Of a DNA stretch of 64,000 nt, positions 16,447-24,951 are shown in pieces. The stretch covers positions 1,240,001 to 1,304,000 of the forward strand of contig CBDDTF010000003.1 in the NCBI GenBank assembly GCA_965233705.1, given 5' to 3'. The position numbers and the translations under genes are program-made. Below the pieces are notes generated by a model. It worked only from the letters and a program-made list of their open reading frames with translations. It was not told the origin of the DNA and did no database searches. Source of the stretch: Algihabitans sp965233705. GTDB taxonomy: Bacteria > Pseudomonadota > Alphaproteobacteria > Kiloniellales > DSM-21159. Each line of letters starts with the position of its first letter. Positions within the stretch are counted from its first letter, which is position 1.

Positions 16447-18029
16447 TACTTCGCCTTGCGCCAGAAGGGCTTGCAGCCGCGCCAGGCGCGCCAGACCGTC
16501 GCGAAGCGCTTGAGATCGTCCTCGATCCGCGCCGCCTGCCAGCCCATGACGATGCCGACGGCCAGACGCGGGTCCTCGCCGGCCTTGGCGAGCTTGGGCT
16601 CCAGTTCGTCGAGCAGGCGGTGGCCGACCACCGCGTCGTTCACCGCACCCAGGGTGTCCTGCAGCTCGGTCAGCGCGGCGATGTAGGCCTTGGCCGCCTT
16701 GCGGCCGTAGAGGTCGCGGAAGAACTCGGCCGCGTAGCGCAGCTTCTTGGCGGCGATCCGCACCTCGTGCAGCGCCGCCTCGTCCTGGTCCCGGGCCTTC
16801 TTGTGGGTCTTGCGGAGCTGGCGCTGCCGCTTGTCCAGCAGCGTGGCGGCCAGCTCGCGGATCGGCGCCTCGGCCGGCCCCGGCGCCCCGCCCTCGCCGG
16901 CCCGCTTCCAGGTGCCCTCGGCCAGGAACAGCTCCAGCCGCAGCAGCAGCCGGGCATAGCGCGGGTCCTCCAGCGCGGCGCGAGCCCGGGCGTAGGCGGC
17001 CGCCTGGGCGGCCTCCACCGTCTTCCTCAGCGGCGGCAGGCTGGGCTCGCTGGGCAGGCGCCGCAGCAGCGGGTGGACCGTGTCGGCCAGGAAGACGTCG
17101 AGGTCGCGCGCCGGGCCCATCTCGCGCTGCAGCCAGCGCAGCTCCTCGGCCAGCAGCCCGCGTGCCGTCTCGTTCATCGCGGGCTTGAACACCGACAGCG
17201 CCGCGCGGGCGCGCCGGACCGCAACGCGCAGCTGGTGCACGCCCTCTGGATCGCTGCCGGCGAAGACCGCCGCCTCGTTGGCGCGCATCTGGTCGATGTT
17301 GCAGCGCATGATGGTGGCGAAGGCCTCGGCCACGCTCATCTCCGTGGACAGCATCGGCTTGCCGCCCTTGGTCGGCTGCGGCGTCTGCCCGGCATAGAGC
17401 GCATAGCCGCGCGCCGCCTTGGTCGGCCCGCCGAGCCGGAGGGGCAGCTCGCCGGCCAGCATCATCGCCAGCTCGAACAGCCGGTTCGGCTGCCCCCACT
17501 TGAGCTCCAGCTCGGCCTCGGACACCGGCTCGCAGCGGCCCTGGGCGCGGATCTCGCCCTGATCCATGGCCAGCTCGATCTCGGTGTCCGCCAAGCGCAG
17601 CAGCCGGGTACGCCGCTCGATCGCCGTGGTGAAGACCGGCTCCAGCCGTTCGGCCAGCTTCTCCTCGGCGAACCAGGCCTGCAGCGCCGGCGCCTCGATC
17701 ACCGAGAGGTCGGGCAGCTCGCCGACGATCTCCGCCTCGAACTCCAGGAAGTGCTGCACGCCGCCGCGGCTGTCGGCCGCCTCGCCCAGCAACTCGGCCG
17801 CCCGCGCCGGGTCCAGCTTGAGGGTCTGGATGCGGCGATCGCCGACGCGGCGCACCCGCAGCGCCATGCGGCGGTCGCGCAGCAGGAAGTCGGCGGTGTC
17901 GAAGTAGGTGCTGTCGAGCTGCTGGCTCTGGGCCCGGCCGACCGCCAGGGAGCGCAGCAGCGGCAGGCGGTTCAGCTTCGCCAGGGCTTCCGGCGACAGC
18001 AGCAGCTTCAACTCGATCTCGTCACTCAT
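16446..18029 (-). CDS. CYTH-CHAD domain protein (inorganic triphosphatase type)
   Basis: A 527-residue soluble protein with two domains. The N-terminal CYTH tunnel-fold domain (about 1-205) begins with MSDEIELKLLLSPE, the ExExK metal and phosphate motif, and carries the expected LRVRRVGDRRIQTLK. The CHAD domain (about 225-520) has the histidine- and basic-rich helices (EGVHQLRVAVRRARAALSVF and LHEVRIAAKKLRYAAEFF) that bind polyphosphate. The CYTH half probably hydrolyses tripolyphosphate or similar; the CHAD half targets it to polyphosphate granules. Its place two genes from ppk-ppx agrees with this. A PHO-box-like site lies 32 bases above its start. Confidence 0.93.
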   Translation of the reverse strand: MSDEIELKLLLSPEALAKLNRLPLLRSLAVGRAQSQQLDSTYFDTADFLLRDRRMALRVRRVGDRRIQTLKLDPARAAELLGEAADSRGGVQHFLEFEAEIVGELPDLSVIEAPALQAWFAEEKLAERLEPVFTTAIERRTRLLRLADTEIELAMDQGEIRAQGRCEPVSEAELELKWGQPNRLFELAMMLAGELPLRLGGPTKAARGYALYAGQTPQPTKGGKPMLSTEMSVAEAFATIMRCNIDQMRANEAAVFAGSDPEGVHQLRVAVRRARAALSVFKPAMNETARGLLAEELRWLQREMGPARDLDVFLADTVHPLLRRLPSEPSLPPLRKTVEAAQAAAYARARAALEDPRYARLLLRLELFLAEGTWKRAGEGGAPGPAEAPIRELAATLLDKRQRQLRKTHKKARDQDEAALHEVRIAAKKLRYAAEFFRDLYGRKAAKAYIAALTELQDTLGAVNDAVVGHRLLDELEPKLAKAGEDPRLAVGIVMGWQAARIEDDLKRFATVWRAWRGCKPFWRKAK

Positions 18030-18060
18030 GCGGCTCTGCGCTGACGCGCCTCCGGCTGGC

Positions 18061-18078
18061 GGTTCATCAAACTGTCAT
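18061..18078 (+). promoter_or_regulatory. PHO-box-like sequence upstream of the CYTH-CHAD gene
   Basis: GGTTCATCAAACTGTCAT agrees with the PhoB consensus (CTGTCATAAAACTGTCAT) at 14 of 18 positions, with a perfect downstream half-site. It lies 32 bases before the CYTH-CHAD start codon. The direct repeat points away from that gene, which is a weakness of the call. Confidence 0.4.
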
Positions 18079-18186
18079 ATTGCCGCGTCCACCGGACTCG
18101 GCGTGGCTCACGCTAGCCGAGCGGCGGACCCGAGGCCACAAGGTTTATCGCCCTGAAATCGTTTACATTTCCCTTTGCCGATCGAA

Positions 18187-18966
18187 TCACAGCGTGCCCG
18201 GGAAGGCACCGCCGTCGAGCAGCAGGTTCTGCCCCGTGATGAAGCCCGCCTGCGCCCCGCAGAGGAAGGCGCAGGCCTGCCCGAACTCCGCCGGATCGCC
18301 GAAGCGGCCGGCCGGATTGCTCCGGCGCCGGGCCGCGCGCACCGCCGCCGGCGTCTCGCCGCTCTTCTCGGCCGCGGCGGCGATGGTGGCCTCCAGGCGC
18401 TCGGTCTCGAAGGGGCCGGGCAGCAGGTTGTTGATCGTCACGTTGTGCGCCACGGTCTTGCGCGCCAGCCCGGCGACGAAGCCGGTCAGCCCGGCGCGGG
18501 CGCCGTTGGACAGGCCGAGGATGTCGATCGGCGCCTTCACGGCGGCCGAGGTGATGTTGACGATCCGCCCGAAGCGGCGCGCGCTCATGCCGTCGACCGT
18601 CGCCTTGATCAGCTCGATCGGCGTCAGCATGTTGGCGTCGAGCGCGGCGATCCAGTCGTCCCGACCCCAGTCGCGGAAGTCGCCCGGCGGCGGCCCGCCG
18701 GCATTGGTGATCAGGATGTCGGGCTCCGGGCAGGCGTGCAGCGCGGCGTCGCGCCCCTCGGCCGTGGTGATGTCGACGGCGACGGTGCGCACCTCGACAC
18801 CGGACTCCCGGCGAATTTCCTCGGCCGTCGCCTCCAGCGGCCCCGGCCGGCGCGCGATCAGGGTCAGCGTCACCCCCTCGCGGGCGAGCTGGCGCGCGCA
18901 GGCCTTGCCCAGCCCCTTGCTGGAGGCGCAGACCAGGGCGCGGCGCCCGGCGATTCCCAGATCCAT
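18187..18966 (-). CDS. Short-chain dehydrogenase/reductase-like protein without the usual YxxxK
   Basis: A 259-residue Rossmann-fold protein of the SDR family. The cofactor loop is CASSKGLGKACARQLA (TGxxxGxG variant), ITNAGGPPPGDF is the NAG motif, and the catalytic Ser is in IVNITSAAVKAP. Where the catalytic YxxxK should stand the sequence is LSNGARAGLTGF, so Tyr is Ser and Lys is Arg. This S-N-x-x-R form is found in a known subgroup often labelled 3-oxoacyl-ACP reductase, whose reaction is unclear to me. The C-terminus (GQNLLLDGGAFPGTL) is normal. It is a single gene with a hairpin repeat upstream. Confidence 0.85.
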   Translation of the reverse strand: MDLGIAGRRALVCASSKGLGKACARQLAREGVTLTLIARRPGPLEATAEEIRRESGVEVRTVAVDITTAEGRDAALHACPEPDILITNAGGPPPGDFRDWGRDDWIAALDANMLTPIELIKATVDGMSARRFGRIVNITSAAVKAPIDILGLSNGARAGLTGFVAGLARKTVAHNVTINNLLPGPFETERLEATIAAAAEKSGETPAAVRAARRRSNPAGRFGDPAEFGQACAFLCGAQAGFITGQNLLLDGGAFPGTL

Positions 18967-19063
18967 CCTCTTGCTCCCCGTTGCTTGCCCGCCGCGGGCC
19001 CGGCACGCGCCCCGCCCGCCGGTCGCCGATCACCAGACACCTGCGCTCCCTCCTCGGGCTGGA

Positions 19064-19120
19064 GCGATCTTCCGCGAGCGGCGGACGCGCAGAGGCGCGG
19101 CCATAGGCTCGCAGATCTCT
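19064..19120 (+). repeat. Dispersed hairpin repeat, copy 2
   Basis: The core 19064-19102 (GCGATCTTCCGCGAGC, then GGCGGACGCGC-AGAG-GCGCGGCC) matches copy 1 at 32 of 39 positions by eye. Outer arms CCGCGAGC and GCTCGCAG extend the hairpin to about 19120, reaching the hdaA stop codon. Confidence 0.7.
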
Positions 19121-19814
19121 AGTCCTCCAGCGCCTCGAGCGTCTCGCTGCTGTCTTCCAGCGCGGCCCGCGCGACGGCGACGGTGACGCGGCGCCGCTCG
19201 GCCAGGGCGCGCCGGTCGATTGCCGCCACCACGCTGCGCGCGGCCGCGAAGCTGCGCGGGATGCGCCGCTGCAGGAACTCGATCACCTCGGCGCCGACCG
19301 GAAGCTGGCGGTCGGCGAAGTGCTTGACCAGCACGGCCTGGAGCAGCGCGTCGTCCGGCGGCCCCAGCTCGGCGACCGTGGCCGTGGCCAGCCGCGAGGC
19401 CAGGTCCGGCAGGCGGATCGGCCAGCGCTTGGGCGGCTGCTGCCCGGTGAGCAGCAGGTGCCCGCCGCGCTCGCCCAGCAGGTTGTAGAGATGCAGCAGC
19501 GCCTCCTCGCCCTCGGCGTCGAGCGCCGCCTCGGCCTCCTCGACCAAGACCGCCATGGCACTGCCGAGCAGGCCGTCGGCGGACTGCGTGGCCAGGTCGC
19601 CCGGCGTGACCAGCGGCGCGCCGCTGACCTGGCGCCAGACCTCGGCCAGGTGGCTCTTGCCGCTGCCCGCCGGCCCGACCAGGGCCAGCGCAATGCTGGG
19701 CCAGGCCGGCCAGCGGTCGACCCAGGCGACCGCCTCGGCGTTGCTGGCAGTGACCAGGAAGTCGCCGCGGCCGAGCGCCGGGCGCTGTGGCAGTTCGAGC
19801 GGGATCTGGCTCAC
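19119..19814 (-). CDS. hdaA: DnaA-homologue regulator of replication initiation (HdaA/Hda)
   Basis: A 231-residue AAA+ protein that, with the sliding clamp, stimulates hydrolysis of DnaA-ATP to limit initiation. It opens with SQIPLELP, a clamp-binding-like motif at the very N-terminus as in Hda, followed by Walker A in LVGPAGSGKSHLAEVW, an acidic Walker B-like VLVEEAEAALD, and LLTGQQPPKRWPIRLPDLASRL as the sensor and box VI region. It lacks the DNA-binding domain of DnaA. The GTG start at 19814 overlaps the perM stop (GTGA), so it is translationally coupled. The gene order with perM is a common alphaproteobacterial arrangement. Confidence 0.9.
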   Translation of the reverse strand: MSQIPLELPQRPALGRGDFLVTASNAEAVAWVDRWPAWPSIALALVGPAGSGKSHLAEVWRQVSGAPLVTPGDLATQSADGLLGSAMAVLVEEAEAALDAEGEEALLHLYNLLGERGGHLLLTGQQPPKRWPIRLPDLASRLATATVAELGPPDDALLQAVLVKHFADRQLPVGAEVIEFLQRRIPRSFAAARSVVAAIDRRALAERRRVTVAVARAALEDSSETLEALED

Positions 19815-20893
19815 GCCGGGCCGTCCTCCTCCGTGCGCGTGGGTTGGCGCCCATAGAGCGGGCTGCGCAGGTACTGTTGCAGCGCGAAGCGCACCAGCAC
19901 GCCGGCGACCGCCGACACCGGCAGCGCGATCAGCACGCCGGTGAAGCCGAACAACGCGCCGCCGGCGAGCAGCGCGAAGATCACGATCACCGGGTGCAGC
20001 CCGACCTTCTCGCCGACCAGCTTGGGCGTCAGGAAGTTGCCCTCCACGGCCTGGCCGATCAGGAAGATGGCGGCGGTGCCGGCGACCAGCCAGTAGCTGT
20101 CGAACTGGGCAAAGGCCAGCCCGACCGACAGCAGCAGGCCGCCGATCGCGCCGAGATAGGGGATGAAGGACAGCGCGCCCGCGAGCAGGCCGACGAAAAG
20201 CCCGCCGTTGAGGCCGATCAGGCTGAGCGCCACGGCGTAGAAGGCGCCGAGCACCAGGCAGACCGTGGCGACGCCACGCACGTAGCCGGCCAGGATGTCG
20301 TCGACCTCGCGCGCCAGGCGGCGAATGGTCGGCGCGTGCTGGCGCGGCAGCCAACCGTCGATCTTGGCCACCATCTCGTCCCAGTCGCGCAGCAGGAAGA
20401 AGGCGACGACCGGGGTGATGAAGATCAGCGACAGCAGGCTGATCACCGCCAGGCCGCCGCTCAGCAGGTTGCCGACCAGACCGGTGAGCCAGGAGACGGC
20501 ATCGCCCAGCCGCGAGGAGACGAAGGCGCGCAGCCGCTCGAGCACCTCCGGCTGCTCGGCCTGCATCGCCGCCAGCAGCTCGTCGAGCCGCGCGCGCAGC
20601 AGGTCGATGACCGCCGGCACGGCGCGCGCCACCTCGCCGGCCTGGTTGATTGCCATCGGGATCAGCAGCCCCAGCACCAGCAGCAGGGCCACGACAAACA
20701 GCAGGGTGACGGCGACCGTCGCCATCGTCCGGCCAAGGCCCCAGCGCTCCAGGCGGTCGCAGACCGGATCGAAGAAGTAGGCGATCGCCATGCCCGCCAC
20801 GAAGGGCAGCAGGATGTCGCTGAGCAGCCAGAGCAAGGCCAGGGAGACCGCCAGGCCGATGGCCCAGAAGCGGACCTGCCGTTCCGGGCTCAT
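19811..20893 (-). CDS. AI-2E/PerM family membrane transporter
   Basis: A 360-residue inner-membrane protein of the PerM family, whose members are linked to export of small molecules or to sodium/proton exchange; the substrate here is unknown. About eight hydrophobic segments are visible, with the family hallmarks IPYLGAIGGLLLS and GQAVEGNFLTPKLVGEKVGLHP in the C-terminal half and a soluble helical loop of about 100 residues after the third segment. The ATG at 20893 is preferred (GGAAGGGCGGC just before it) over one 42 bases upstream, which would overlap the preceding gene by 23 bases. It overlaps hdaA by four bases. Confidence 0.9.
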   Translation of the reverse strand: MSPERQVRFWAIGLAVSLALLWLLSDILLPFVAGMAIAYFFDPVCDRLERWGLGRTMATVAVTLLFVVALLLVLGLLIPMAINQAGEVARAVPAVIDLLRARLDELLAAMQAEQPEVLERLRAFVSSRLGDAVSWLTGLVGNLLSGGLAVISLLSLIFITPVVAFFLLRDWDEMVAKIDGWLPRQHAPTIRRLAREVDDILAGYVRGVATVCLVLGAFYAVALSLIGLNGGLFVGLLAGALSFIPYLGAIGGLLLSVGLAFAQFDSYWLVAGTAAIFLIGQAVEGNFLTPKLVGEKVGLHPVIVIFALLAGGALFGFTGVLIALPVSAVAGVLVRFALQQYLRSPLYGRQPTRTEEDGPA

Positions 20894-20912
20894 GCCGCCC
20901 TTCCGTCCTGCA

Positions 20913-21470
20913 TCACTGTCCTCTCTCCCGCGCAAAAGCGGCGTAGCGCCGCCCCCAGATCCACACGTAGGCCAGCCCCGAGGCCGCGGTGGTGGCCGCC
21001 GTGGCGTAGACCAGCGCCGTTTCCAGGCCGCCGGTCTGCCATTCCAGGCCGAGGCGCGCCAGCACCGCGGCCGCCAGGGCGATCTGCACCACGGTGTTGA
21101 GCTTGCTCACACCCAGCGGCTCCATCGTCAAGGCCTGCGTGAACGCCTGGTAGGCGAGCGCCCCGCCGACGATCAAGAGGTCGCGGAAGACCACCGCGGC
21201 CACCAGCCAGAGCGGCACCTCCCGCAACACGCCGAAGGTGAGGAAGGCGGCGAGCAGCAGGGCCTTGTCGGCGATCGGGTCGAGGAAGGCCCCGAACCGG
21301 CTGGCCGCATCGAAGCGCTTGGCCAGGAAACCGTCCAGCGCATCGGAGGCGCCCGCCACGGCGAACACCCAGACCGCGGCGGTCATCTCCCCGCGCAGCA
21401 GCAGGACCACGAAGACCGGCACGGCCAGCAGCCGCGCCAGGGTGATGGCATTGGGAATCCATACCGGCAT
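20913..21470 (-). CDS. CDP-alcohol phosphatidyltransferase
   Basis: A 185-residue integral membrane enzyme that moves a phosphatidyl group from CDP-diacylglycerol to an alcohol; with the N-terminal PNAITLARLLAVPVF it resembles PgsA (phosphatidylglycerophosphate synthase) and cardiolipin synthase of the same fold. The active-site motif is DALDGFLAKRFDAASRFG then FLDPIADK, which supplies the conserved Asp residues, with a Lys-Arg where the consensus has Ala-Arg. There are about five membrane segments. The start ATG at 21470 gives the expected short N-terminus. It lies between DUF2066 and perM, 19 bases before the perM start. Confidence 0.9.
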   Translation of the reverse strand: MPVWIPNAITLARLLAVPVFVVLLLRGEMTAAVWVFAVAGASDALDGFLAKRFDAASRFGAFLDPIADKALLLAAFLTFGVLREVPLWLVAAVVFRDLLIVGGALAYQAFTQALTMEPLGVSKLNTVVQIALAAAVLARLGLEWQTGGLETALVYATAATTAASGLAYVWIWGRRYAAFARERGQ

Positions 21471-21517
21471 GTCCGCTATATGGGCAGGCACGCGCCGCCA
21501 CAAGAGGCGGCGCGCAT

Positions 21518-22942
21518 CTATTGCGCCGGTGTCCCACCGCCAACCGCGCCGCCAGCCGCGCCGGCCGGGCGGCCGTCCGTCGCGCCGCCAGCCTGCGGCA
21601 TCGCCGCCGGCGCCACACCCCCGCGTTGGCCGCTTTCCGCCTCGGCGCGAGCGCGGGTCGTCAGGCGCCAGGCCGGCTGGCGCTCGGCCGCGACCGGCTG
21701 CCTGCCCTGCCCCTGCATCTGCCCCGCTGCCGGCGGGCCGCCGGACTGCACGCCGCGGCCGTCGACCACCACCGTCTGCCGGCCTGCGTCCCCGCCGCGC
21801 CCCGGATCGGAGCCGCCGGGACCGAAGCCGCCGGGGCCGAAGCCGCCGGGACCGATACGGGTCAGCACCAGGTCGCGCTGCTCGAGCTGGCCCAGCAGCT
21901 GATCCAGCGTGCCGTAGAAGCCCAGCTCGATCACCGCCCGCGCGCGGGTCAGGCTGGTCAGATCGGCCGCCGCCACGCTGGCCAGGCCCTCCAGACGGCG
22001 GCGCACCGTGAGCCAGTCGCTCAGCGCGTCCACCGGCACCTCGACCAGCAGCCGCTCCAGCGACTCGAAGCTCATCACGTTGGCGCGCTTCCACTCCTCC
22101 TGCAGGCCCTGGTCGATGGTCGCCGTCGCCCGCTCCAGCAAAGCCTGCAGGTCCTCGCCCTGCTGCTGCCCGAAGGAATCGACGATGGTCTCGCCCGGCT
22201 GGCCTTCGCGGTAGCGCCGGCTCTCGACACGCACCCGGGCCAGGCCGACCTCGGGGTCGCCCTCCAGCGTGGCGTGGCTGACCAGCACGCTGTCGGCGCC
22301 GTAGCGCTCGCCGATGGTGCGCAGGCGCGTGCTGTCGCCCGCCACCGCCTGCTGCGCGTCGATGTCGCGCAGATCCTCCAGGTCGCCCAGCGGCGTCAGC
22401 ACCGGCACCAGCTCGGCGACGTCGGATTCGGCGATCCAGGCCCGCAGCCAGGGGTTGCTGCCCTCCCACAGGCGGGCCGCGCCGCCACGGCTCCAGACCG
22501 GCAGCACCAGCACCGGCTTCGACTGCACCTCGGCGAAGCGCAGCCCGTTGGCGCGCAGCAGGCGCCGCACCGCGCCGGGCCGGAAGCGCACCGTCATGGT
22601 GGCGATGTAGCGCACCGCCGAGGTGCGCTCGTCCGATACGCCGAAATCCAGCACGTAGTCCTGCACCTCCGAGGCGGAGAGCGAGGGGATCGCGCCCTGG
22701 TCCTCCGGCAGCACCAGCCGCTCCAGCAGCGCACGCAGCGCGCGCACCTGGCCCTGCGCCAGTGCCTGCTCGCGCGCCGCGGTGACGGTGTCGGCGGTGA
22801 CGTCCACCTCGACCCCGCGTAGCGTGAAGACCTGGGCACTGCCCTGGGCCTGGGCCACCGGCGCCAGGGCCGCGACGACGGCTGGCCAGAGAGCCAGCCC
22901 GAACAGCAGGAAGACGGCCGCCGCGCGCCGGGTGATCCGCAT
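21518..22942 (-). CDS. DUF2066 family exported protein
   Basis: A 474-residue protein with an N-terminal signal peptide (MRITRRAAAVFLLFGLALWP, cleavage after AQA near residue 32), thus periplasmic. The body matches DUF2066 as found between pgsA-like and purM genes in alphaproteobacteria: SAQVFTLRGVEVDVTADTV, an AREQALAQGQVRAL helix, and LPEDQGAIPSLSASEVQDYV. Its function is unknown. Near the C-terminus a 15-bp triplication encodes GPGGF repeats (21811-21855), followed by a disordered Gly/Pro/Gln tail, so the last 120 residues are probably unstructured. It is divergent from purM. Confidence 0.85.
   Translation of the reverse strand: MRITRRAAAVFLLFGLALWPAVVAALAPVAQAQGSAQVFTLRGVEVDVTADTVTAAREQALAQGQVRALRALLERLVLPEDQGAIPSLSASEVQDYVLDFGVSDERTSAVRYIATMTVRFRPGAVRRLLRANGLRFAEVQSKPVLVLPVWSRGGAARLWEGSNPWLRAWIAESDVAELVPVLTPLGDLEDLRDIDAQQAVAGDSTRLRTIGERYGADSVLVSHATLEGDPEVGLARVRVESRRYREGQPGETIVDSFGQQQGEDLQALLERATATIDQGLQEEWKRANVMSFESLERLLVEVPVDALSDWLTVRRRLEGLASVAAADLTSLTRARAVIELGFYGTLDQLLGQLEQRDLVLTRIGPGGFGPGGFGPGGSDPGRGGDAGRQTVVVDGRGVQSGGPPAAGQMQGQGRQPVAAERQPAWRLTTRARAEAESGQRGGVAPAAMPQAGGATDGRPAGAAGGAVGGGTPAQ
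21811..21855. repeat. 15-bp triplication inside the DUF2066 gene
   Basis: Units AGCCGCCGGGACCGA, AGCCGCCGGGGCCGA and AGCCGCCGGGACCGA, with only one base differing. They encode Gly-Pro-Gly-Gly-Phe repeats in a disordered part of the protein. Confidence 0.85.
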
Positions 22943-22969
22943 TGAAACGCCCCTTGGATTCGCTATGCT
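22942..22969 (+). promoter_or_regulatory. Probable promoter for purM-purN
   Basis: TTGAAA (22942-22947) and TATGCT (22964-22969) are separated by 16 bases in the gap between the divergent DUF2066 and purM starts, about 120 bases before the purM ATG. No purine riboswitch-like fold was evident in the leader. Confidence 0.4.
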
Positions 22970-23088
22970 CGCGCCGCCCGCGCCGGACGGCCACCGCCCC
23001 TTCAGTCATACTGGAGCCAGGACGGGAAAACAAACGCCGCCGGCCGGCCGACCGCTCCCTACCTGGACCTTCGGACGCAGCAGAGATC

Positions 23089-24174
23089 ATGGCCGGACTC
23101 ACCTACAAGGACGCAGGCGTGGACATCGACGCCGGCACAGCCCTGGTCGAGGCGATCAAGCCTCTGGCCAAGTCCACCGCCCGCCCCGGCGTTATGGGCG
23201 GCCTGGGCGGCTTCGGGGCGGTCTTCGATCTCAAGGCCTGCGGTTTCGAGGACCCGCTGCTGGTCTCCGCGACCGACGGCGTCGGCACCAAGCTGAAGGT
23301 GGCGCTCGCCGCCGGCCGGCACGAGGGGATCGGCATCGACCTGGTGGCCATGTGCGTCAACGACCTGGTGGTCCAGGGCGCCGAGCCTTTGTTCTTTCTG
23401 GACTACTACGCCACCGGCCGGCTGGAGCCGGAGGTCGGCGCCACCCTCGTCGGCGGCATCGCCGAGGGCTGCCGCCAGGCCGGCTGCGCCCTGGTCGGCG
23501 GCGAGACGGCGGAGATGCCCGGGCTCTACGCCGAGGGCGACTACGACCTGGCCGGCTTCGCCGTCGGCGCGGTCGAGCGCGGCGGGCTGCTCGACGGTCG
23601 CGGCGTGCGCGCCGGCGACCGGCTGCTCGGGCTGGCCTCCAGCGGCCTGCACGCGAACGGCTTCTCGCTGGTCCGCAAGGTGGTGGAGCGCGCCGGCCTG
23701 GCCTACGACGCGCCGGCGCCCTTCGCGCCCGCGCCGCAGGAGCAGACGCAGACCCAGAGCGAGAACCAGGGCCGGACCCTGGGCGCGGCCCTGCTGACCC
23801 CGACGCGCATCTACGTAAAGTCGGCGCTGGCCGCGCTCGGCGCCGGCGGCGTGCACGCCCTGGCCCACATCACCGGCGGCGGCCTGCCGGAGAACCTGCC
23901 GCGGGTGCTGCCCGAGGGGCTGGCCGCGCGGATCGACCGCGGCGCCTGGCCGCAGCCGCCGGTCTTCGGCTGGCTGGCCGAGGCCGGCGGCCTGGCCGAG
24001 GCGGAGCTGTTGCGCACCTTCAACTGCGGCATCGGCTTCGTGCTGGTGGTGGCGCCGGAGCGCGCCGAGGCGCTGAGCGCCCTACTGAGCGAGGCCGGCG
24101 AGACGGTCCATCCCTTGGGCGAGGTGGTCGCGCGCGACGCCGCGGCGGTGGTGATCGAAGGGCGGCCGGCGTGA
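23089..24174 (+). CDS. purM: Phosphoribosylformylglycinamidine cyclo-ligase (AIR synthetase)
   Basis: Fifth step of purine synthesis: ATP-dependent closure of FGAM to aminoimidazole ribonucleotide. The 361-residue protein has the family's opening LTYKDAGVDIDAGTALV, the ATP/metal segment LLVSATDGVGTKLKVA, the GGETAEMPGLY loop and HITGGGLPENLPR. A 15-residue stretch after YDAPAPFAPAP (QEQTQTQSENQ) is an insertion not usual for PurM and probably a surface loop. The ATG at 23089 is chosen to give the standard N-terminus; upstream in-frame codons are not conserved-looking. It overlaps purN by four bases (GTGA). Confidence 0.97.
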   Translation: MAGLTYKDAGVDIDAGTALVEAIKPLAKSTARPGVMGGLGGFGAVFDLKACGFEDPLLVSATDGVGTKLKVALAAGRHEGIGIDLVAMCVNDLVVQGAEPLFFLDYYATGRLEPEVGATLVGGIAEGCRQAGCALVGGETAEMPGLYAEGDYDLAGFAVGAVERGGLLDGRGVRAGDRLLGLASSGLHANGFSLVRKVVERAGLAYDAPAPFAPAPQEQTQTQSENQGRTLGAALLTPTRIYVKSALAALGAGGVHALAHITGGGLPENLPRVLPEGLAARIDRGAWPQPPVFGWLAEAGGLAEAELLRTFNCGIGFVLVVAPERAEALSALLSEAGETVHPLGEVVARDAAAVVIEGRPA

Positions 24175-24821
24175 GCCGCGTCAGGCTCGGCGTCCTGGTC
24201 TCCGGGCGCGGCAGCAACCTTCAGGCCCTGCTCGACGCGGCGGCGGCGCCCGACTGCCCCTTCACGGTCGCCCTGGTGCTGTCCAACAAGCCGGGCGTCC
24301 AGGGGCTGAGCCGGGCCGAGGCCGCCGGCGTGGCCACCCGGGTGGTGCCGCACCGCGCGTTCGACGGCCGCGAGCCCTTCGAGCGGGCGATGACCGAGGC
24401 GCTGGAGACGGCCGGCGTCGAGCTGGTCGCCCAGGCCGGCTTCATGCGGGTGGTCACCGGGTGGTTCGTCGAGCGCTGGCGCGACCGCCTGGTCAACATC
24501 CACCCCTCCCTGCTGCCGTCCTTTCCGGGGCTGGACACCCACGCCCGCGCCCTGGCGGCCGGGGTCAAGCTGCACGGCTGCACCGTCCATCTGGTGCGCG
24601 AGACGGTGGACCAGGGGCCGATCCTGGGCCAGGCCGCGGTGCCGGTGCTGCCAGACGACACCCCGGAGCGGCTGGCGGCGCGGGTTCTGGAGGCCGAGCA
24701 CCGCCTCTACCCCACCTGCCTGTCGCTCTACGCCGCCGGGCGCATCCGCCTGACCGGCGAGACCGCGCGGGTCGACAGCCCCGTCACCCCGGCCCCGCTG
24801 CTGATCAATCCGGCGACGTAA
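24171..24821 (+). CDS. purN: Phosphoribosylglycinamide formyltransferase
   Basis: Transfers the formyl group of 10-formyl-THF to GAR, the third step of purine synthesis. The 216-residue protein has LVSGRGSNLQALLDA (phosphate loop), the catalytic Asn-His in VNIHPSLLPSFPGLDTHARA, and the catalytic Asp in ETVDQGPILGQAAVPV. The GTG start at 24171 overlaps the purM stop, showing translational coupling. The fhs product (1-500) supplies its cofactor. Confidence 0.97.
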   Translation: MSRVRLGVLVSGRGSNLQALLDAAAAPDCPFTVALVLSNKPGVQGLSRAEAAGVATRVVPHRAFDGREPFERAMTEALETAGVELVAQAGFMRVVTGWFVERWRDRLVNIHPSLLPSFPGLDTHARALAAGVKLHGCTVHLVRETVDQGPILGQAAVPVLPDDTPERLAARVLEAEHRLYPTCLSLYAAGRIRLTGETARVDSPVTPAPLLINPAT

Positions 24822-24855
24822 GTCGCGCGCGCCGCGAGGACCGGCCGGCAAGCGC

Positions 24856-24884
24856 TTGAGCGGGCCCGCGTCTTGGCGTAGATA
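24856..24884 (+). promoter_or_regulatory. Probable sigma70 promoter for the small oxidase gene
   Basis: TTGAGC (24856-24861) and TAGATA (24879-24884) with a 17-base spacer. The expected transcript start, near 24891, supports translation from the ATG at 24952, not 24892, which would leave almost no leader. Confidence 0.5.
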
Positions 24885-24951
24885 GGCCGCGATGCAACAG
24901 CAGGCTGCGAGGCCAGCGCCCATGTCGGACGAGACGCCGAGAGAGGAGCCC

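Noticed and set aside
22943..23088. Purine riboswitch in the purM leader
   Set aside because: No conserved three-way junction or loop motifs were visible; the leader is simply GC-rich with a plausible promoter.
20913..23102. Long minus-strand frame running through the phosphatidyltransferase and the DUF2066 gene
   Set aside because: Only its last 185 codons look like a protein (CDP-alcohol phosphatidyltransferase); the rest is a low-complexity Arg/Gly/Ala frame opposite or out of phase with DUF2066.
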